From contig KB445793.1 in NCBI GenBank assembly GCA_000320605.2, positions 508,556 to 572,555 on the forward strand: a DNA stretch of 64,000 nt, written 5' to 3'. Position 1 is the stretch's first letter. Every line of letters begins with the position of its first letter. Below are positions 11,945 to 24,302 of the stretch, piece after piece. Source of the stretch: Gelatoporia subvermispora B (lineage: Eukaryota > Basidiomycota > Agaricomycetes > Polyporales > Gelatoporiaceae). Made by a program: the position numbers and the translations under genes. The notes under the pieces were generated by a model, which saw only the letters and a list, made by a program, of their open reading frames with translations, searched no databases and had not been told where the DNA came from.

Positions 11945-13633
11945 TCAGTCGGAGTATTTCTCAAACTGCAGGAGGCACTTTTGGCCCTTCGGGCGCGACG
12001 AAATAGCCTGATCATCCAAGTCCATGCAGGCCGTCATATCGTCCGCGACCTTTGTGCGATAGTGAGTGTAGACTTCCTGCAGTAGCACCTTCATTTCAAG
12101 TGTAGCGAGGCTGTTGACACAGTTAGCTGCGATTTCTGTGGATCAAATCTTAGGAATTCTCACTGCTTGCCGATACACATTCTGCCGCCCGCACCAAACG
12201 CGAACATCAATTGATTACGCGCAGTGTGGTCATCGTCGTGCAGCCATCGCTCAGGAATAAATTCGTCCGGGTTCGGGAATACCTCCGTGTCCAGTCGGTG
12301 CAGTGTGTACGACTGACAACTGACAATAGTGTCTCCGGGAATGAAGACTCCAGCGATAGTCCGCCCGTCACTTGGAACTCGCCTAGGCAAGCTCATTGGA
12401 GCTGGATTCCAACAGCGAAGGGCCTCCTTGAGGACGGCATCGAGATACGGCAAGTCGTCGAAGGTATCGATGGGACTGTTTATGAGCTCCTCATGGAGTT
12501 TCTGCTGAGTCGGGTAGGAGGAAGGAAGGGACAAGTGGTACATGAGCATGCAGAGAGTGTCGCCGGCGGTATCCGTGCCGGCAAGAAGATGATCCATGCA
12601 CTCCGACGCAATGTACAGGTCATCTGGAGACTCTTTGTGGTTCTTCAGTTTATGCAAAACCGCAGAGCTGTCAGTCTCTGGACCGCCTCGAACAAGATTA
12701 AGGACATGTGATGCGATAGGGCCATGTTGACGATCCTTCGGTCTGATGATGCGGGCCTTGAGTGCCATCAATTTGGGAAAGTAGTACTGTAAGTAATGCT
12801 CTACATACTACCAATGAGGGCTTCGTTAACTGCATGTAGATATACACGTACCAACGAGCGCGTCGTAGAACGTGATCTCTTCCATTTTCGGTATGTCTGA
12901 CTCATCCGTGAGGCTATGGAATCCGTAGGGATGGAAGAGGTGATGCGAGATACAATCAATAGAGTAGCAATGCAAGTTCACCTGGTAAGTTTGTAAGTCA
13001 CCGGACGATTGAAATCTCCTATAATGACTGACGTAAATATCTGCGCTATTGCTTTCAGTGCATTTCGCGATGAACAACCCTGCATTTTCTCGAACCACAG
13101 AGACGAGATCGGGCTGCATGACCGTTGACTTGTTATATCTATCGACAAAACGCTTCTTCCTGGTCGCGTGCTGGAGAAAGAGAGAATAAACGACTTTGGG
13201 CCTAACGCCAGCCGGTCAACGGGACGCACTGTCATTTTATCCAGCGTCGTGAACATATTCCTATGTTTCATGAACAAGGCTACGAGAAGTAAATATTCGG
13301 AACTCACTTCTCGTCGAGATTGTCAAACAAGTCATAAAACGATGTCTTATCGTATCCAGTACCGCCGGAGATGTATATCTCCTTGAGTGCATCCCAAGAT
13401 GCGAACGAAACTTCATTAGGAGCTATGCGGACTACAGGGCCATACTGTAGATGCAGCTGATGTAGCCACTTCCGCCTTTGACGGGTAAATTCCTTGTACA
13501 TCAACCACAACCCGCTGAATATGGTGAATTTGGGGCCGGGTAAAGCAGTGAGAGGAGATCGGTAGATGCGAAGGAATAGCATCCGAATGGCACTGCAGAC
13601 AGCGAGTCCAATGAGAATGCATGTCATGAACAT
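11945..13633 (-). CDS. cytochrome P450 monooxygenase
   Basis: A membrane-anchored fungal P450 of about 469 residues. Exons are 13308-13633, 13230-13260, 13033-13170, 12856-12981, 12164-12786 and 11945-12110. It has an N-terminal hydrophobic anchor followed by the proline hinge ALPGP, a C-helix region (HATRKKRF), the I-helix oxygen motif AGTDTAGDT, the K-helix KEALR and the haem loop FGAGGRMCIGKH with the Cys ligand near residue 410. The frame is open to another ATG at 13702, which would add 23 residues before the anchor; 13633 gives a more usual length. The intron 12787-12855 needs a weak donor (GTTGGT). It resembles the class often labelled benzoate 4-hydroxylase-like. Its substrate is unknown. 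Confidence 0.85.
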
Positions 13634-14190
13634 CTTGGTGGTCGCGGTGAAAGGGATACTGTCGTATCTGCAGACTCTCAGCGTCTGATAACCGTGGTAC
13701 ATTTTCTCATAAAGCGGGGATGTGAGTTCTGGAGGTCCGCCAGATACCCAGATACCCTAGAGCCGGACGCCCAAGCCGTAGGTTCGAGGGTCTTGATGTA
13801 CATGACCATTAGCGTGAGATGGAACACACATTTGACCTCAAAGCCAAGCACCGAATACTGATTTCACCTTGTTCTACGAATAGGCAGAGTGGTTCGTAAT
13901 ACCGGTTCCACAGAGCTCGGCATGCTTAGGACGCACTATCAGAGTTATCGTTCTAGAACGGAGCAACAACAGCGTCAGGCGACACGTCACAGTCAAACCG
14001 GAGCGCCACTGGATCTCAGATGAGCGAGCACGAAGAACGTGCCAAGCAGACCGCGTTTCGGTGATGTTGCATGTCGTAGCATCGCTACCACCAGAGCTCC
14101 ACTTTGCAAAGCTACACGGACACTTTGCCGTAGTCGTACAAATATCTCAAGCGTCTAATCCGACTAAACATCTACTCGACGAATTTAAGG
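13634..14190. other. intergenic region upstream of P450
   Basis: Nothing recognisable apart from the possible 23-codon in-frame extension of the P450 up to 13702. No gene, repeat or clear TATA box was seen. Confidence 0.4.
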
Positions 14191-14965
14191 CTAATTATTG
14201 TAGTTCGTACCGGTCGGATCGCCGCCAGTCTATATAAAATATTCATCAGTCGCCTCTGACTTGTTGATCGCACGACCTGAACTAACCTTGCGAGCCTCAC
14301 CGCGGGACACCATGTTCGGATCGCCAGCCACGTGGCCCACGATCTTCTCTGTGGTGCCTGAGGCAGTAGCAGGTGATTAGTGCTTGAAAATTGTACAACC
14401 ACAGCATATGCGCTCGCCTTTGAGACGCTGTCCGACAGAGGGTTGACCACCTCCCTGTCCAGAGCCACCGTAGCCAGTGCCTGCGGTGTTGTTACCAGTA
14501 GCGGTGTTGCCCTGGTTCTGTTGGTTGCCAGTGGCGCCTGTACCTGTATTGGCGGGGTCGAAGTTACCGCCAGCACCAGTGACACCGACAAAGGGCGTGT
14601 TACTCTGATAGTCGGAGTTGCCATAGTTGCCACCGGACCCCACATTACGATGCCCACCTGGCTGGGATTGCTGGTCACTGAGAGTAGAAGCTTGGTTCCA
14701 CCCGGCGCCACCTCCGGGAGCACCTGTGTTCTGGTTCCCTTGGGCCTGGCCAGTCGGCCCTCCTGAGGCGTATCCCTGACCGGACGCATTCCAAGTTGGA
14801 TCTGCAGAACTTTAATACCAGCTGCGTGTGTCAATAACCAAACGTGACATACCGTTCTGAGCATTCTGTCCACCCATGCCGCTGTGCGCGTTGTTAACCC
14901 CCTATTCCCGAAGGATGCTCCTGCTGGAACATCTCAGTGTTTGGCTGCTGCGTCGAATAAGTCAT
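14191..14965 (-). pseudogene. CsbD-like glycine-rich stress protein gene with a frameshift
   Basis: The reading frame opens MTYSTQQPNTEMFQQEHPSG and breaks at a run of five G (complement, near 14900-14905), where the frame hits TAA. Removing one base from the run would let it continue directly into VNNAHSGMGGQNAQN. After an intron comes a long Gly/Asn/Gln/Thr-rich region (such as GATGNQQNQGNTATGNN), then a short conserved module across another intron, EKIVGHVAGDPNMVSRGEAR, and the end TGGDPTGTNYNN. The module resembles CsbD-like domains (KI.GKVTG..), found in small, abundant, probably disordered stress proteins. A downstream ATG (MGGQNAQN) could rescue translation, so the gene may still be functional, or the lesion may be a sequencing error in the homopolymer. 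Confidence 0.6.
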
Positions 14966-15996
14966 TGTAGATATTTAATGATGTTAAGAGGGTGGTTGTG
15001 AGGTTCAATTTCAGAAGGTGTACACCAAGGCATACGCCACTTATATGTCTGGGAATGGTGCGCGCTCATGACGAATGGTGATGCTAACGGTGACGATGAT
15101 GTTAGGCGAGGGGGGAGATCCAGACCCTCTGTCAATGGCGAGCGCGAATTCAAGCCTGGCCTGACCTTAGGCGTCCTGACTGTGGAGTACATGTTATAGT
15201 GGGGTCGTCGAACTCAAACGCCAGTTCCGTTTCAGTTCGTACTCACCCATTAAGCAGGCATCTATCTTGTTGGAAGAGTTACCGCCATTCCAGTGTAAAA
15301 CGCAGCGCTTCAGAATTACGGCGCGCGGGAATGTCTTCGGCATCCCTAGACAGCGGTTGAGCCGACCCCTAAAAGCCTAAAACGCTCGGAGTGATCAAAC
15401 CCCGGATACACATCTATTTCGAGTCGTGACGCGGGACATATGGTCTTCCAACATCTGGGAGCAACGTCGCTCGTCTGAATGCTAATCAACGCCATCATAA
15501 AGCACACCTTCCTGCTCTACGCAGTCTATGGACCATCAAGTCCGCTCGTCGCGTCATCCGAGTCCGGGATCTGGAAGCTGCCCAGACTGCAGAATCAGGC
15601 GTATCTGAAGATAGAAAATGAATCGGGGGCAAGGACTATCAGTCCCACAAGCTCGAGAAGCAGCCAGATGAGTCCGAAAGAGACTGAAGCTGAAGCAGAT
15701 TTAGATGCACTGTATCAATGGGAGGAAGAGTACTTTCAGCGGCCTCTGCGCACGAGCCGAGCCGCTCTCAACACGGCGTGACCATGGCACGTGCGGGGTG
15801 ATTTGAGCGCCTGAGCGCGATCATATCACGATCATTTCACGACCGTGTCGGTCGCAACTCGGACGTCCTCTCTGAACTTTAGGACCCGCCAGTCACCGAC
15901 ACTTATAATGTTTTTAGAGTGATTTTACGGTACTCATCCATACCATTTTGGCGTCGTTTTGCCCCCGAATTAAGCTACGACATTGCCCCAACTTCA
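14966..15996. other. intergenic, one weak open frame
   Basis: The plus-strand frame 15479-15781 (100 codons; acidic end with EAEADLDALYQWEEEY) is the only candidate; it has a plausible composition but no recognised domain. A GCGCCTGAGCGC palindrome-like motif lies at 15807-15818, similar to two motifs near 24.0 kb, next to repeated TCACGA words. Confidence 0.3.
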
Positions 15997-17163
15997 CTAA
16001 CCGACGACGGGATGTGCAAATATCTGATGCCCTGCGCTTATACCGCCTGCAATCGACTCCACAAACACGCCGGAGTATAACAAACCCTCTGTTGTGCCTT
16101 CCTGGATCCCGAAATGCACCACATCGCTCTGGTCCGCAGGGGAATCTGCAGGGTTGACCAGCGGAAGCTAGATGTCGAGCGATGTTTGTCACTCAGCAGA
16201 TGGAGCGCCTCAAGGGACCACTCACTTTCAGCACTCCAAAATGGAAGTCACCTTGAGCGTCCGGTCCCAAAGATGCACTGAGATTCGGCTCTACGTCTGT
16301 CACGACTCTGAGCAGAGAGTCATCTTGCGAGTACAACACTGCCAAGGTTCTGTTGTTCCAGTCCACTTGGACAGCGAAGTTGTGCCACGTATCTGACGTG
16401 AAGGGTGTTTTGAACAAGATGTTCAACGCATGATCGCGCACTTTGAACCAGTGCGCATCCGATGCAGGTAAGGAGCCAGTGGGATCGGTGAAGGGCGAGC
16501 CTGCCACAGTCTTCAGAACTAGACTTGAACGATCTCCGAAGATACCCACCGAGTTGAACCTCAAAAACGTGAGTGCCGTCGTTGGGCTCGATAAAGACGA
16601 TCTGATATTCGTGCGTGTAATTCAGAGGCCTCTTTTCATCCAGCTTGATCGAGAAGTGGAAAACCGTTGTCCCGTTTTCCATGATCGGATTCAAGTCGTC
16701 GTGGTCACCATTGACGGCTGCGATAAACTCCGTACGCCGGAAACCAAACTGTGGCCCGCCACTCCCGGGTACGAAGACGGAGCTGTTGTCGATTGTGATC
16801 GAGACAACCTGTTCGGATGGCGACAAGTCTAACAGTCCGTCATTCCAAAGCGGCGTAGGCAGCTCAGAGTGCCCTAGAAGGGAGGAGTACTACGCATTTT
16901 TGAATGGCGCCAAAACGAAGAGTACAGATAGACTCACGTGTGTCGCATTTTCAGAGCCTTTGACGACGCTGTGGAACATGCAGGGCCGTTCATCAGTGGA
17001 GACCTTCGCGCGGGCATGAACAAACTCACGTCAAGTAGGGTCCTATCGAATTCTCTAAGTTAGAGCTTGTGAGGTTGAACGGTGCGCGACCGTCCCAAAT
17101 CAATGGTGTAGCTACCACTAATACAGCGGGAAGGAGAACCGCGGTGATTACCTTACTCAACAT
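15997..17163 (-). CDS. glycoside hydrolase family 131 (beta-glucanase), secreted
   Basis: A 316-residue secreted enzyme from five exons (17030-17163, 16938-16968, 16550-16889, 16226-16500, 15997-16167; 951 nt). It has a signal peptide (KVITAVLLPAVLVVATP), then the family start LIWDGRAPF, SPSEQVVSITIDNSSVF, the FGFRRTEF strand, HFSIKLDEKRPLNYTHEYQ and the DTWHNFAVQVDWNNRTLAV segment. These match GH131, a fungal and oomycete family with broad beta-1,3/1,4-glucanase activity on plant or fungal walls. Two potential N-glycosylation sites lie in the signal-proximal part. There is no carbohydrate-binding module, so this is a single-domain form. A TATA box lies about 56 bases upstream of the ATG. It points to polysaccharide degradation. 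Confidence 0.87.
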
Positions 17164-17218
17164 ACTGCCACAACTTACTTCTGGATCGACGCAGGAGACA
17201 ATCTGCCACTCATGCACC

Positions 17219-17224
17219 TTTATA
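17219..17224 (-). promoter_or_regulatory. TATA box of the GH131 gene
   Basis: CTATAAAG read on the minus strand, 56 bases before the ATG of the GH131 gene and within its 302-base promoter space behind the end of glutathione synthetase. Confidence 0.5.
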
Positions 17225-17465
17225 GTTGATGTCAGGGATAACTCCGGACAGACCAAGGCACAATGTCGGGGATGCATCATGATGGGATATTGCGAACAGT
17301 GGGCGTGTCAGTCCAACAGAAAGCCAGGTGACTTGGGGATAAGAACAGGCGAAGTTCTGCTGTCTGAATGCAAGGTTGATGGATTTTTCGATACGCGTCG
17401 ATAGGTGCATTGGTCTCTGAGAGCACGGCATAAGGTAGAAGATGGTCTGGATGGCTCTATTCTTG

Positions 17466-19249
17466 TCAATCGATCAGAATGAGCGAGTCCAATACAGAGA
17501 ACCCAGCTGCAACTCCTCCCTCGTTACTATCTTTACCTTTCGTCCGCACCAACCAACCAAATTCCTTCTCCGTGACCGTCTTCTCCGGCCCACCGAACAA
17601 CGCCCATCCGAAGATGCCCAGCTCGCTCACAACCTCCGTCTTCACCGCACTGTCGGTTCCTCCTCCCGCACGCACGAGGTAGTTCTCCAACCCTTGCGGA
17701 GCGGCGATGAGCTCCATCGCAATCCATGCCTCCCTCTCTTCAGGTGGCAGATTGTCCAGGAATGGCGGGATGGCATCTTTGTATACGTTGTTCCCCCCAC
17801 CTTCGCGCTGAGGCTTGAGGACAAGGTTTGCTGCGGAGTCCCTGGCTTTGCGCACACCGGAGGTTTCGCGCGTATCGCGCACCGGGGCATCCGCTGGGAC
17901 GTCCTCATTTAAACCCCACATGCCCATCCAGCTACCACGCACTTCGTCGACTTCCTCCTGGGTAAAGACAGCTTTACCCCACCGGCTTTCATCGGACAGG
18001 AAGCTTTCGAGCACCCCCGGCCTTGTCAAAACTTCTTGCACTTTCTTCCCGCCCGCCAGCTGCAGCTGTATTGATGGGCACTGGATGGCGCGAGAGCTCT
18101 CTAGGAGGTAACGGAGATCGTAGTGCGCTGGAGTGTAATAGTCGGTGGGGGTATAGCCTGCTCGTAGGTAGACCGTTGATATCTCGACCGAGTCAGCGCC
18201 ACCGGGCAGTAGATCTGATGGTAGAGATACGCGTAGAGCCCGAGTTTCGGGCTCTACTCGAGCAGATTCGAGTAGTTGTGTCATAGTCTGTCGCACGACG
18301 TAGATAGAATGTCTACAACGATGCTTAGCGAGGTGAGCGGAAGGGCGCTGAGGAGTGCTGCGTACTTCTCGAGTAGCTCATACTCCAACCAACGTTGGTC
18401 AAACACATTGCGTTCGCCGTCTTGAGTAACAAACAGGATCCGTGCACTGATGAGTATATACTCAGTTCAGTGCAGAGGAGCTACCTTTAGTGTGCTCACT
18501 CGGGAACATTGTATGCCTTGTGGGCTTCAGCCAGTCCTTCTGCCAGACCAGAGATGGTACGATTCGCGGGAAAGTTCTCTTTCTTCAGTATTGGGGACGT
18601 GCCGAAGTACCCGGTAGATGCATGCAGATATCTGTGCTGAACGCTTAGGTGTGAGCAGCGGAGAATACGCAACCCACACACTCATGTAGTTCCGCCGCCT
18701 TCTGAGAGAGCGAACCGAAGGACGATGAGATAGTATTGAACTCGACCTGCTTCAGTGCGACTGACTCTCCTGAGCTCGGCGCATGTATGAGGTAGTCAGA
18801 CCTGAAGAGGCCGAGATGTAGATCCTATTCATTTTCAGCTGACGGGGACTGTCAGAGCATCAGGTTCGACTCACTTGTGTGATACCCTCATCACGTAGCT
18901 TCTTCCACCGCCTCCATAGCTGACCTGTGAACTGATCGACCCTTCCCACCCCTCTCTCTTCTCCCATGACATTATCGAGGAATTCCTCGTCTAATGCGAC
19001 GCGAGCGTAGAGGACATTGTACGCCCTCTGCAATCTCTGAGCGAGCGAGAACAGTCTTCGAGGGAACGGAGATGGAAACAGAGCTAATGGCGCATGTATG
19101 GCAGAGGTGGGAGCTGGCGGTTGGACTTTAGCCACAGGGAGGTAATTAAGACCATGGGAGAGCGCGTAAGATGTCGCTAGTAGAGTCAGTGCCTGGAGCT
19201 GAGATTCCGAGAGTTCTGGCGGCCACTGGACGAGCTCAGGGTGGGACAT
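17466..19249 (-). CDS. GSH2: glutathione synthetase
   Basis: The second enzyme of glutathione synthesis: it joins gamma-glutamylcysteine and glycine with ATP in the cytosol. 525 residues from five exons (18875-19249, 18682-18824, 18500-18631, 18366-18446, 17466-18312; 1578 nt), a little longer than the usual 475-500. Visible signatures are LHLGLFRSDYL, VEFNTISSSFG (substrate binding), LLEKHSIYVVRQT created across intron 4, the ATP-grasp glycine-rich loop LKPQREGGGNN, the ELI segment and the C-terminal VRTKGKDSNEGGVAAGFSVL alanine/glycine-rich loop. All catalytic blocks are present. The start MSHPELVQWPPELSE is the only suitable ATG. Neighbours (GH131, RPAP1) are unrelated and all lie on the same strand. 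Confidence 0.95.
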
Positions 19250-19615
19250 CGTTCAGTTTCTAGGTAAACTTAGCCCTTGTAGTGCAATCGATGAGTTATA
19301 TGGAGAAAAGAGAGTCCAGTCGTCAGGATGAGGTGAGCCTTTGGCGATAACATCGCGACTTGCTAAGCCACTCTCTCTTGAAGTGATAAGATTAGTGATG
19401 CTCTGGACGCGTTCCTGGCGTCTATCTAATCTCCCTCCGCCTGACCTGATCTCCAGTTATGATGCCGCAATCAATGTCTGACGCGAGGAAATGATGATAC
19501 GGAGACGAAAGCGACATGAATTACAGCAAGGATACATTGAGAAGTACTATACTAAGCGGCGTGCACTATCGATACACTGGGATCACCTTTACAACTCTAG
19601 ACACTGCCGCTCTAT
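19250..19615. promoter_or_regulatory. intergenic: GSH2 promoter and RPAP1 3' flank
   Basis: 366 bases between the GSH2 start and the RPAP1 stop, both on the minus strand. No gene or distinct motif was seen. Confidence 0.4.
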
Positions 19616-22600
19616 TCAAATTTCAAACAACTTCTGCACTCGGTCTTTGACAGCATCTCCTCCAAAGCGCTCTACGAAATCCAGTCTCGGCCTCCTCCAT
19701 TCGCCGGTCTGATCGAAGCAAGCTGGAGGGAGAAGAAGAGGGCCTTCCAGCACTTGACGATAGAGCATGACATCTCTGACCGCGTCGAATCCACCTTGGT
19801 CAACGACAGCCTTAAGTAGCTTGCCAGCCTTTTCGTCTCCATCTTTCGCTTCGCGCAAGTCCGGCCAGATATTGCAGGCAACGTGATGTACAGCCACGAG
19901 ACGGACAACGCCTTCGAGCCCGCCCTTGATGAGGACGCGTAGATAGGCAGTGATAGCTTCGGAATCCGTCTCGACGGGCCAGAGGTGCTCCTTGAGATCG
20001 GCCGTGATCACTTGGTCAGGAAGGGTGCGAATGGTCTTCACGACGTGCGCGTAGTCGGCCCACAGGTATTTGCGGTAGTCGACAGCGTATCGCATGGATG
20101 TGGGTGGCAAGAGGAGTCGAGCAAAGAGAGGATGAGAGAACGAGATGGCATCGTACAAGCCGACGAAGTCGGTGTAGAACTGATAGAATGGGGTCCCAGA
20201 TCCAAGGAAGCGTGCTGCAACCACCTCGAGGTTATCCTGCTTAGCCGTCGAATCCTGCGTCAACTGAGGTGCAGTGGACACGGTGAACGGTGCGACAAGC
20301 GCGTCCATGAACTGCCCAACGATGATGTCCCGGAATACCTCTTCGACAGAATCACTCTGCTGCTGGCCATGCTCGAGCATGAAGACCTTCACGCACGCAA
20401 AGACAGTCTCCTCGCGGCTCATGAGGAAGGTCCCCAAGTTATGTAGTCGCAGGACCTCTTGACTGACGCGAGCAAAGAGGAGAGTAGCGCGCACAACTTC
20501 CGTCTCCGATGCATCCCAGCTGGAAGGGAGGGACTTGAAGACATCCGACTGTGCCGAACGAAGCAGATGGTCGACTGGAGTGAACATCCAGTCTCTATGC
20601 AGGGGCAAAGGCTGTTCGCGGCGCGTGTTCAGGCGCAGAGCGGATAAGGGAGGCAGCCTCTGCGTGGATGCGAGGGCGATGGATCGCGGTGACATCCATA
20701 CTGGGCCGACGTATGCCTCTGGATTCGGTCGAAGCGCATGCATCAGGAACGGCTTGATGATGTCCAACCCACCCTTCTCCCAGATCACAGGAGGTGCATG
20801 CCACCCGCGCGCCTGCATGAAGTCCGCTGAGACAAGCGCCATGACGTCCTTCGCGGCGTATTGAGCAGGCTCTTCGTCACCAGGAAGAAGCCGGGTGAGG
20901 ATCGAAAATGTCTGTGCAATCCACGCGTCATCCGATATATCAGGGAGGGTTCGTGAAAACCGAAGATATGTCGATAGCAAGAGTGACAGCGGCCTGCAGA
21001 AGACGTGGGCGTATCCTGGCGTTCCGTCCATGAAGAGCGACGTCCAAAGGGGGTGGGTCGCAATCAGGGCGGAGATCTCGGACAATTGCGCGAAAGGTAG
21101 GAGGAACGGTGGGGAGTCGGGTTTGACAGTATGAGGGGGGAGGCATGAGAGCCACAACCGCATGGCGCAAGCCAGAGTCTTTGCATGCCTACCCGCGGCC
21201 TCAAGATGCACAAGGTCGTCCACTTGCAGCGGCTTCGTCCCGTCGACCTCGAGGCACTTGAGCGCAACGGCAAGGCCCAACCCAGCCTTGTCCACGACCT
21301 CGATCTCAGTGCCGTTCGTGAATGACTCCGCAATAGCGTCGATCACAGTCGCTCGTTCCTGTTCACCGCCCTTGATGCCGTTGACCTTGGCCCCTTCTTG
21401 CCACGCTGCGAGCGCTCCCCACAGGGGCGCCCACAGCTGCTCGTCCACATTCTCCAGCCGAGAGCGTATCCGTAGGGCCTCCTCGCCCCAATTCCAGCCG
21501 GCTACTTGGCTCCACAAGATATCGTGGTCAGGCGTGGTCTGGTGAGGATCTCGCGCGCAGACCATCCATGCTTCGAGTAGAAGCAGCCACGCCTCTCTGA
21601 GTTGGTGAGAATCGCATTGTTCCGATAAGACGTACTCTCCGACCTGGGCGAGAGACTGGGACGCGGTGGTTGCGATCTGGGCATAGAGGCCATATGAGGC
21701 AAGGACAGTATAGAGCCGTAGAGTGCCAACTAGGAGGGCGGTAGCGAGGGGGCGCGAGTATGGGGATGCAGGAGGAAGGGTGATCACGAAGCGAAGGAGG
21801 GCATCAGTAGGCTCCACGATGGCGGACGCGTTAGAACGCGATGAACTTGCCAATGCACATAGAAGCTGGAGGGCAGCAGGCTCCGGTGCAGGAGAGTCCT
21901 TGGTTGGTGGGATCGGCGTCAGCAGGAATGTCTTGAAGACATTTGGCAGGATGGCAGGAGTCGTGACGATCTTGGTCGCAATCTCGTTCGAATGTTGCGC
22001 CAAACGGTGAAGGATGGCTAACAATTGCGAGAGAGATTCTGGAGGCAGGTCTGCGGCGGCGAGCGAGTTTGAGATCTGCGGGAGGATGAAATCGAGAGGC
22101 AGAGAAGAGATGAGATCGGCGGGCGAGCCAGTGGATGTCGAAGGGGTGCCCTTTGCATCCACGCCGCTAAGTTCCACGCCTTCTAGAGTCAAAAGCTCTT
22201 CATCCCAGCCGACAATACACTCCCATAGAACTTCAACGGCTCTAGCTCCCAAGCTGCCCCTCTCACCCATCGCTTCAACACCTGCGGCCAACATGCGCTT
22301 GCGCAACTCATCTTCCCGTCCCGCGAGCTCCTCGATACGACAATCCTCGTCGCCCTTCCTACCTCTTGCTAGGCGGTGAGCGATACGTGCGAGCACACCC
22401 AACATTGTAGCGCGTTGTGCAGGCACAGTGGACCGCGAGAGCATAAAAATATCGTCCAAGGTGTATCCCGCATGCGTTCCTTCTGCGTGATGGTGTAGCC
22501 CGAGATGGGTCGGGAGAGTCGACGTAAGGGATGGAGGGATGGGTTTGCCAGTTAAATCGAAGCGAAGGTCCGATGAGACCTGCTCCGATGACGAAGACTC

Positions 22601-23570
22601 TGGTGTCGCCGATTCCATCCATGCAAGCGACGGGTCGTTCGCCGGAGCGGTAGGGAAGAAGCGATGTCGAATGTATTCGGGCGTCCCCTCCTCATCGTTG
22701 TCGCTCGGGAGAGAGATGACCGTAGCAGTAGACGTCTCTTTCCGGACATTGGGCAGCCGGCTAACGCGTCCTCTCCAGTCTCCCAAAGAGATCGTGGGAC
22801 CATCGTCGGGTGTAGGAGGCGGCAATGCAAGCGGCTTCCTGCGGGGAGAAGGGGGAGCGGACTCGTACACGTGGATATCGCTAGGCCCCACATCCGCGAA
22901 CCGCAGCTTGCGGTCGGTCCTGCTTGGTGGGCGTGTGCTGCTCGGGCGCGACAGCGCTGATGGTGGAGAAATTGCACGGGCCGATTTGGCTATATCAGCA
23001 CACTATGAGTTATTACGCCTCGAGACGCAGGGGGACCCACTACATACGGCTCGAGATCCGTTCTTTGACGTCAGACGGAGCTGAAAGCTTCTCCCCAGGC
23101 GGAGAGCTCGACTGACCCCGTTGACCTTCCCTCGCTTCTCTTGCCCTCCGTAGAGTCTCTGTTACATTCGGCCCAAATCTCTCGAGGATCTCCTGCCTTT
23201 CTTGCTCTCGCTCCTCCTCTGTCATATTTTCTATTCGTCGACGATTCTCTTCGTCAATCTGGGCTCGCCAATCGTCGGTATCCGACCTCTGTAGAGTACG
23301 AGGGGGGGTAGCAGGTGGAACTTGTGGCTGCGACGACTGCTGAACGACCGGAGGCTCGCGCGGTCTATCGGGGCCTTGCCGCTTCATACCCTCACGAGCT
23401 CTGGCAAAGGCACTCTTCGACCTGTGCTGCACAGTGGGGAACCCGGTCTTCCCAGATGTATTGAATTTTGGAGAAGGAGATAGAGGTGCGGTCTTCGGCT
23501 TTCTCTCCAAGATGGACCCGATTAACGGCCTCTCCGTAGGCACAGAATCTGTATAGCTCGCGGTCGGCAT
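19616..23570 (-). CDS. RNA polymerase II-associated protein 1 (RPAP1/Rba50)
   Basis: A 1298-residue protein from two exons (23048-23570 and 19616-22989; 3897 nt). The N-terminal part carries the RPAP1_N helix DDWRAQIDEENRRRIENM followed by EEREQERQEILERFGPNV (about residues 95-140). A Pro/Ser linker leads to the RPAP1_C block LRFDLTGKPIPP ... HAEGTHAGYTLDDI and LARIAHRLARGR (about 290-370). The rest is a long helical repeat-like region. RPAP1/Rba50 is an assembly and nuclear-import factor for RNA polymerase II. The exon 2 frame is uninterrupted for more than 1100 codons. It is divergent from PRMT3, with 0.7 kb between the two starts. Confidence 0.9.
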
Positions 23571-24302
23571 GGTTTTCGTTACTAGTTGGGTATAGATAGA
23601 AAATTTGGCGATACGAGATGAGTGTAGATGTATAGAACAATGGAGCGCAGGTAGGAGCTGAGATGATGCGGAGCAGAGGTCGTCTGGCTACCCCACGATG
23701 TACGTTCACTTCAATGAATATGTCCTGGACATATCGGGTGAGCCTCACGGGAAACACGCTGCATACTCCGAGACTGACCCTAGAGATCGTCGATGTACAG
23801 CTCGGTGTGTGGCTCGGTCAGGATCCAGTACCCAGGGTTGCAGTTTAAGGCCCGAATTTCGCTGATCTGCATCCGATGCTGCCCGTATCAGAGCGCTGGA
23901 GAGATATAAAGCAGATGTCGAATGATAATGTCGGTGTAGAATACTTTTATGAGCGATTGTTGAGACGGTCGAGCATGCAAATGACAAAACTGTGGCGCTG
24001 AGCGCACAGCGATTTCAGCCGCAAACGGCAAGCGCGTGGACTTTAGGCGCTGAGCGCGAGATCCTATCACGTGCGAGCGTGTCTTGGGCGCTCGAGGGTA
24101 ATTTACCGCGAGGTCCGCAACTCGCACTCTCTACATTCGATCTTCTTATCCTGTTCATTCTGTTCGCTCCCTAGTCCTTTTTGCAGCCTCTCAAGCACTT
24201 TTGACTAGTGCTCCAGGTATTTTTGAACCATTATATTGGCTTCAATGAGCTGAAGGATCTAGCAGATCTAGTTCGGTCGCTGAAATCACATTCACTAACA
24301 CT
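23571..24302. promoter_or_regulatory. bidirectional promoter region of RPAP1 and PRMT3
   Basis: This region separates two divergent housekeeping genes. It contains two copies of GCGCTGAGCGC (23995-24005 and 24047-24057) followed by ATCACGTG near 24066-24073. No coding sequence was seen. Confidence 0.45.

Noticed and set aside
12787..12855. An 18-nt microexon (L-T-K-P-S-L) in the 12-13 kb P450
   Set aside because: It needs a 26-nt intron, too short for a spliceosomal intron; a single 69-nt intron with a weak GTTGGT donor fits.
15479..15781. 100-codon plus-strand open frame
   Set aside because: Plausible composition but no recognised domain, splice site or promoter; not called as a gene.
20000..22900. 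Plus-strand open frames opposite RPAP1
   Set aside because: They lie antisense to one long coding exon and have no independent features.
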